Assembly (NCBI GenBank): GCA_026874595.1
Contig: CM049308.1
Coordinates: 39,223,527-39,287,526 of the forward strand
DNA: 64,000 nucleotides
From: Sipunculus nudus
Lineage: Eukaryota > Annelida > Sipuncula > Golfingiida > Sipunculidae
Reading direction: 5' to 3'
Both the position numbers and the translations under genes were made by a program. Shown in pieces: positions 58,618-64,000 of this stretch. Each line of letters begins with the position of its first letter. The stretch's first letter is position 1. The notes under the pieces were generated by a model that saw nothing but the letters and a program-made list of their open reading frames with translations, was not told where the DNA came from and did not search any database.

Positions 58618-61600
58618 TACTCAAAAAGGTTGACATTGAATAGCATACGAATCGGACAGGTCGATACTATATAGCATACCACTATGACAGGTAGATACTA
58701 GATAGCATACCACTCGGACTGGTCGATATTAGATAGCATTCCTCTCGGACAGTTCGAAACTAGATAGCATACCTCTTGGACAGGTCGATACAAGATAGCA
58801 TACCACACTGACTGGTCGATGCTAGATTGCATACCACACAGACATGTCGATACTTGATAGCATACCACAAGTACAGGTCGATACTAGATAGCATACCACA
58901 AGTACAGGTCGATATTAGATAGCTTACCACTCTGACAGGTCAATACTAGATAGCATTCCACACTGAGAGGACAAAACTAGATATCATACTATCTTGACAG
59001 GTCGGTACTAGATAGCATACCACTTGGACAGGTCGTTGCAGACAGGATACCACTTGGCCAGGTCGATACTAGATAGCATACCACTCGGACAGGTCAATAC
59101 TAGATTGCACACTACTCGAAAAGATCGGTACTGGATAGCATACCACACGGACAGGTCGATACCAGATAGCATACCACTAGGACAGGTAGATACTAGATAG
59201 CATATCTCTTGGACAGATCAATACTAGATAGCATACCTCTCGGACAGGCCGATACTAGATAGCATACAACTCAGACAGTTCGATACTAGATAGCATACCA
59301 AACGGACAGGACAAAACTAGATAGGATTATACTCGGAGAGATCAATACTAGATAGCATACCATTGGGACAGGTCGGTACTAGATAGCTACCACTCGGACA
59401 CGTCGATACTAGATGGCATACCACTCGGACAGGTCGATACTAGATAGCATACCAATGGGACAGGAAAAACTAGATAGCATACCACTGGGACAGGTCGATC
59501 CTGGATAGCATACTACTCAAATAGGTAGACATTGAATAGCATACCAATCGGAAAGGTTGATACTAGGTACCATATCACTCGGACAGATCAATACTAGATA
59601 GCATACCATTGGGACAGGTCGGTACTAGATAGCATACCACACGGACAGGTCGATACCAGATAGCATACCACACGGACAGGAAAAAACTAGATTGCATAAA
59701 ACACGGACAGGTCGATACTAGATAACATAAAACGCGGAAAGGTCGATACTAGACAGCATAACTCTCGGACCGGTCAATGCAAGATAGCATACCTCCTGGA
59801 CAGGTCAATTCTAGATAGCAGAACACAAGGAGAGGATAATACTAGATAGCATACCACTCGAACAGGTCGATATAAGACAGCATAACTCTTGGACAGGTCG
59901 ATACTAGGTAGCGTACCACACGGGCAGGTTGATACTGAATAGCATACCTTTTGGACAGGTCGATACTAGATAGCATACCACTAGGACAGGTCGGTACTAG
60001 ATAGCATACCACAAGGACAGGTCAATACTAAAAAGCATACCAAAAGGACAGGTCGACACTAGACAGCATACTACTCGGACAGGTCGATACTAGATAGCAT
60101 GCCACTCGCACAAGTCGATACTAGATAGCATACCACAAGGACAGGTCAATACTAGATAGCATACCACTCAGACAGTTCGATACTAGATAGCATGCCACTC
60201 GGACAGGTCGATACTAGATAGCAAACCACACGGACAGGTCGATACTAGATAACATACCTCTCGGACAGGTCGATACTTGATAGCATACCACACGGACAAG
60301 TCGACACTAGATAGCATACCTCCCGGACAGGTCGATACTAGATAGCATTATACTCGGACAGATAAATACTAGTAAGCATACCATTGGGACAGGTCGATAC
60401 TAGATAGCATACCTCTCGAAAAGGTCGATCCTGGATAGCATATATATATATACTACTTAAATAGGTTGACATTGAATAGCATACGAATCGGACAGGTCGA
60501 TACTATATAGCAGACCAATCGGACAGATCAATACTAGATAGCATACCACTCGAACTGGTCGATATTAGATAGCATTCCTCTCGGACAGTTCGAAACTAGA
60601 TAGCATACCTCTTGGACAGGTCGATACAAGATAGCATACCACACTGACTGGTCGATGCTAGATTGCATACCACACGGACGTATCGATACTTGATAGCATA
60701 CCACAAGTACAGGTCGATACTAGATAGCATACCACAAGTACAGGTCGATATTAGATAGCTTACCACTCTGACAGGTCAATACTATATAGCATTCCACACT
60801 GAGAGGACAAAATACCACCTTGACAGGTCGGTACTAGATAGCATACCACTTGGACAGGTCGTTGTAGACAGGATACCACTTGGCCAGGTCGATACTAGAT
60901 AGCATACCACTCGGACAGGTCGATTATAGATAGCACACTTCTCGAAAAGATCAATTGTGGATAGCATTCCACATGGACCGGTCGATACCAGATAGCATAC
61001 CTCTAGGACAAGTAGATACTAGATAGCATATCTCTTGGACAGGTCAATACTAGATAGCATACCTCTCGAACAGGCCGATACTAGATAGCATACAACTCAG
61101 ACAGGTCGATACTAGATAGCATACCACACGGACAGGACAAAACTATATATAGATAGCATTATACTCGGACAGATCAATACTAGAAAGCATACCATTGGGA
61201 AAGGTCGGTACTAGATAGCATACCATAGGGACGGGTCGATACTAGGTAGCATACCACTCTGACAGGTCGGTACTAGATAGCTACCACTCGGACAGGTCGA
61301 TACTAGATAGCATACCACACGGACAGGAAAAAACTAGATAGCATACCATTGGGACAAGTCGATCCTGGATAGCATACTACTTAAATAGGTTGACATTGAA
61401 TAGCATACCAATCGGAGAGGTTGATACTAGGTATCATATCACTCGGACAGGTTGATACTAGATAGCAAACCTTTCGGACCGGTCAATACAAGATAGCATA
61501 CCTCCTGGACAGGTCAATACTAGATAGCAAAAGACAAGGAGAGGTTAATATAAGATAGCATACCACTCGGACAGGTCGATATAAGACAGCATAACTCTTG

Positions 61601-62170
61601 GACAGGTCGATACTAGATAGGGTACCACCAGGACAGGTCGGTACTAGATACCATACCACAAGGACGGGTCGATACTAAATAGCATACCTTTTGGACAGGT
61701 CGATACTAGATAGCATACCACCAGGACAGGTCGATACTAGATAGCATACCACTCGGACAGGTCGATACTAGATGGCATACCACTCGGACAGGTCGACACG
61801 AGATAGCATACCATTCGGACAAGTTAGTACTTGATAGCATACCACTCTGAAATGTCAATACTAGAGAGCATACCACTCTGACAGTTCAATAATAGATAGC
61901 ATACCACAGGACAGGTCAATATTAGATAGCATACCAAAAGGACAGGTCGATACTAGATAGCATGCCACTCGGAAAGGTCGATACTAGATAGCATACCACA
62001 AGGACAGGCCGTTGCTGGGTAGCATACCACTAGGACAGGTCAGTCCTAGATAGCATACCACTCGGACAGGTCGATACTAGATAGTATACCACTTATACAT
62101 GTCGATACTAGACAGCATACCACACGGACAGGTCGATACTAGATAGCATACCATTCGGACAGGTCGATAG
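56160..62170. repeat. 31-bp satellite array, roughly 190 monomers
   Basis: The monomer is about GGACAGGTCGATACTAGATA plus GCATACCACTC. Anchors at 56412 and 56443 show the 31-bp period. Monomers vary mainly in the last six bases (CACTC, CACAC, CTCTC, CATTGG and others). Variant monomers recur in blocks, giving a higher-order period of about 1.8-2.0 kb. Since 31 is not a multiple of three, translation gives a 31-residue periodic frame; no protein is implied. Confidence 0.95.
58576..58615. repeat. TA microsatellite inside the satellite
   Basis: A TA run inside a GATCCTGGATAGCATA monomer. A much shorter version (60439-60452) sits at the same place in the next higher-order unit. Confidence 0.9.
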
Positions 62171-62990
62171 GTTCTCTTATGTTATAGAGGGGCAAAACAT
62201 CGCAACGCCAAAAGTTAAAAATTAAAATTATCTTGGCACGTCGTATATTTCGCTCATATTCATCCTTAATCAGAAATTTAGGAGACATTATCTTGACAAA
62301 CATCCAGAAAAATCGACGTTATAGTTGAAGTTGGCTGGACCTGAACCCAAATTTTAATTCAGTTTAGTAAATCTGCCCGCAAACTGAAGAACATATCCAA
62401 ATTATTCAGGGGCTTTAGACTGGGTTTACAGAAATTCATTAATTTACCGAAGAAAGCCAAATAGACACAAGAAACAGGTATATAATACATATTTATGCTA
62501 TGCCATTGTATTTGCAGACGTACGCTCAAGGAAAACAAACACAGACAACACCAGTTAGAGTGAAGCCGCGGTTTAGTTTTTTCCAAGTAATACAACTTTT
62601 AACAAGAGTGATAACCTAAGGGAACTGGCTTGCGCTCAGTTCGGCTCTAGGTCCTCCTCTGCCCATCCGGTCGCGATCTTCGTCGAGCTAAAATCTAACA
62701 ATATATTTTGTCTGTAGTATATAGTCTGTCATTAAAAATACACAATAGGCGGCTTGTGTTCTAAAAAAAGGTTGTACCCCTGATATGGTTGTCGGGTTCT
62801 TGATGATATGGCACATCGAGTCAGTGTAATGAAAGACCCGTGTGAAAGTGAGCTGTCTGGTCCTGTAACGGGGCCTATCACTCAGTAAACAGCTCAAGCA
62901 GGGCGAAATAGGTTTACTAGCCTAGTTTATGTCAGCCATTGATGAGCTTTCATAAAGAATACTCACTGGCTCAATATGTATAAATATATA

Positions 62991-63047
<57 letters not shown>

Positions 63048-63532
63048 TTGACAGAGGTGGAAAATCCGAGCCTTAATAATCAAGGGATTTCAATCAGTAT
63101 AAATAAATGGGGCCTAATCCAATATCTGACGTTTATAACAGACGTTCAGATGGAAGGAGCGCGATCGCTCCGGCGAACAAACGCTCTCCTACGTTTTCGG
63201 AGCTAAAGGAAAAAAGTGTTGTTTTACCCAGAATATTCCAAAATTTACTAATTTAATTATAAATGTATGTTCATTATAAGCTATTGATTGAATGTCAAAT
63301 ATTTTCAAACGTCATATATATATAGATATATTTGTGTGTGTGTGTTTGTGTATGTGTGTGTACGGTTGTTCAGCTTTATGTTCGATTAATAGTTTCACTT
63401 AATCATATATGTGTCGCGTTCACGAGGCAACTCTAGAAATAACCTGACTCAAGTCAAGAAAAAAATGGATTAAATTTTGAATGGATTAAAGAGTGGAAAA
63501 ACTCTAACATAAAAAAATCATTGTTTCCTGTT
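62171..63532. other. Spacer with TA microsatellite
   Basis: No gene. A TA run lies at 62997-63044 and a GT-rich tract at 63332-63361. Other sequence is anonymous. Confidence 0.6.
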
Positions 63533-63927
63533 TAGATACACAAGGCCGGCATCCAAGTCTGCGGACGAGTCTGTATCCATTAAGCGACGAGCAGACAGAT
63601 TTAACCCAGATTACTATTTCCATCGTTATCAACCAATCAGGTGTTAGGTTCCAGGGGGAATCCTTACTGCTGACCAAGATAAATGGGGATTTCCTCGTTT
63701 GGGGTAATAGCTGCTTAATGGATGCAGACTAGTTACAAATAAGAGCTCATTACAAGTGGTACACTGTGTGTATTGGAATTGTTAATGCTTTTACAGAAAG
63801 AAGAACTGGCCATTTAACGACTGTAAGTTTCTTCCCTCGAAAATCTTTGAAATATTCGGGAATTTGAATTGATTTCTTGTATTATCGCCAACCCACCGCA
63901 GACTTGGATGCCGGCCTTGTGTATCTA
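63533..63927. mobile_element. MITE with perfect 32-bp terminal inverted repeats
   Basis: The left end (63533-63564, TAGATACACAAGGCCGGCAT ...) and the right end (63896-63927) are perfect reverse complements over 32 bp. If the outermost TA is the duplicated target, the element is GATACACAAGG ... CCTTGTGTATC flanked by TA, as for Tc1/mariner-type transposition. A subterminal inverted pair (GTCTGTATCCATTAAGC near 63570; GCTTAATGGATGCAGAC near 63712) adds secondary structure. At 395 bp with no ORF, it is non-autonomous, and its perfect ends suggest recent movement. Confidence 0.85.
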
Positions 63928-64000
63928 TTATATAAACAAGTACCGGCAAGCGATATAACATGGTTTACAGCTCAGTAAACGGTAGGGGACAGTTGTTAAG

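Noticed and set aside
56160-62170. CRISPR-like array
   Set aside because: Repeats are contiguous 31-bp monomers without unique spacers, in animal-type sequence; no cas genes.

Overview
This window looks like nuclear DNA from an animal with large introns, most likely a lophotrochozoan and plausibly a bivalve mollusc. The evidence is AT-rich sequence packed with TA/GA/GT microsatellites, tRNA-derived SINEs, satellites and foldback elements, GT-AG introns, and one multi-exon gene for a secreted cysteine-rich protein mixing Kunitz (BPTI) and antistasin-like domains. There are no operons, bacterial genes, rRNA genes or CRISPR arrays. The species cannot be named from the sequence.

The only gene I can support is on the minus strand, from a TATA promoter near 43,670 to a poly(A) signal near 5,416. 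I rebuilt it by hand from splice sites, reading phase and cysteine patterns: a non-coding first exon (43,599 to about 43,641), a signal-peptide exon (30,216-30,284), thirteen domain exons (28,720 down to 9,251) and a terminal exon (about 5,395-5,614). All exon phases agree, and the joined coding sequence is 2,721 nt, or 906 residues plus stop. The predicted order is signal peptide, Kunitz 1-4, antistasin, five/six-Cys module, Kunitz 5, antistasin, module, Kunitz 6, seven antistasin-like units in one exon, module, Kunitz 7. Exon phases are strikingly regular: Kunitz 1-1, antistasin 1-0, small module 0-1. None of the seven Kunitz domains has Lys or Arg at the predicted P1 site, and the first lacks both partners of the C14-C38 disulfide. 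This gene is the best candidate for something undescribed; its targets and tissue are unknown.

Region by region: 1-2,130 holds inverted and direct copies of a GGTCA-rich repeat carrying nuclear-receptor-like direct repeats. 2,130-5,390 is non-coding, with G/C-tract hairpins and a SINE fragment. 5,395-43,641 is the gene; its introns hold a TACGG-rich foldback-like element (15,051-16,818), two copies of a tRNA-SINE, repeat pairs and microsatellites. 43,700-50,980 is mostly anonymous, with a GC-rich ORF-bearing island (45,060-45,900) and a second SINE. 50,985-52,290 is a roughly 50-bp minisatellite. 52,420-53,990 is a 790-bp tandem duplication. 56,160-62,170 is a 31-bp satellite with higher-order structure. 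63,533-63,927 is an intact MITE with perfect 32-bp inverted ends.
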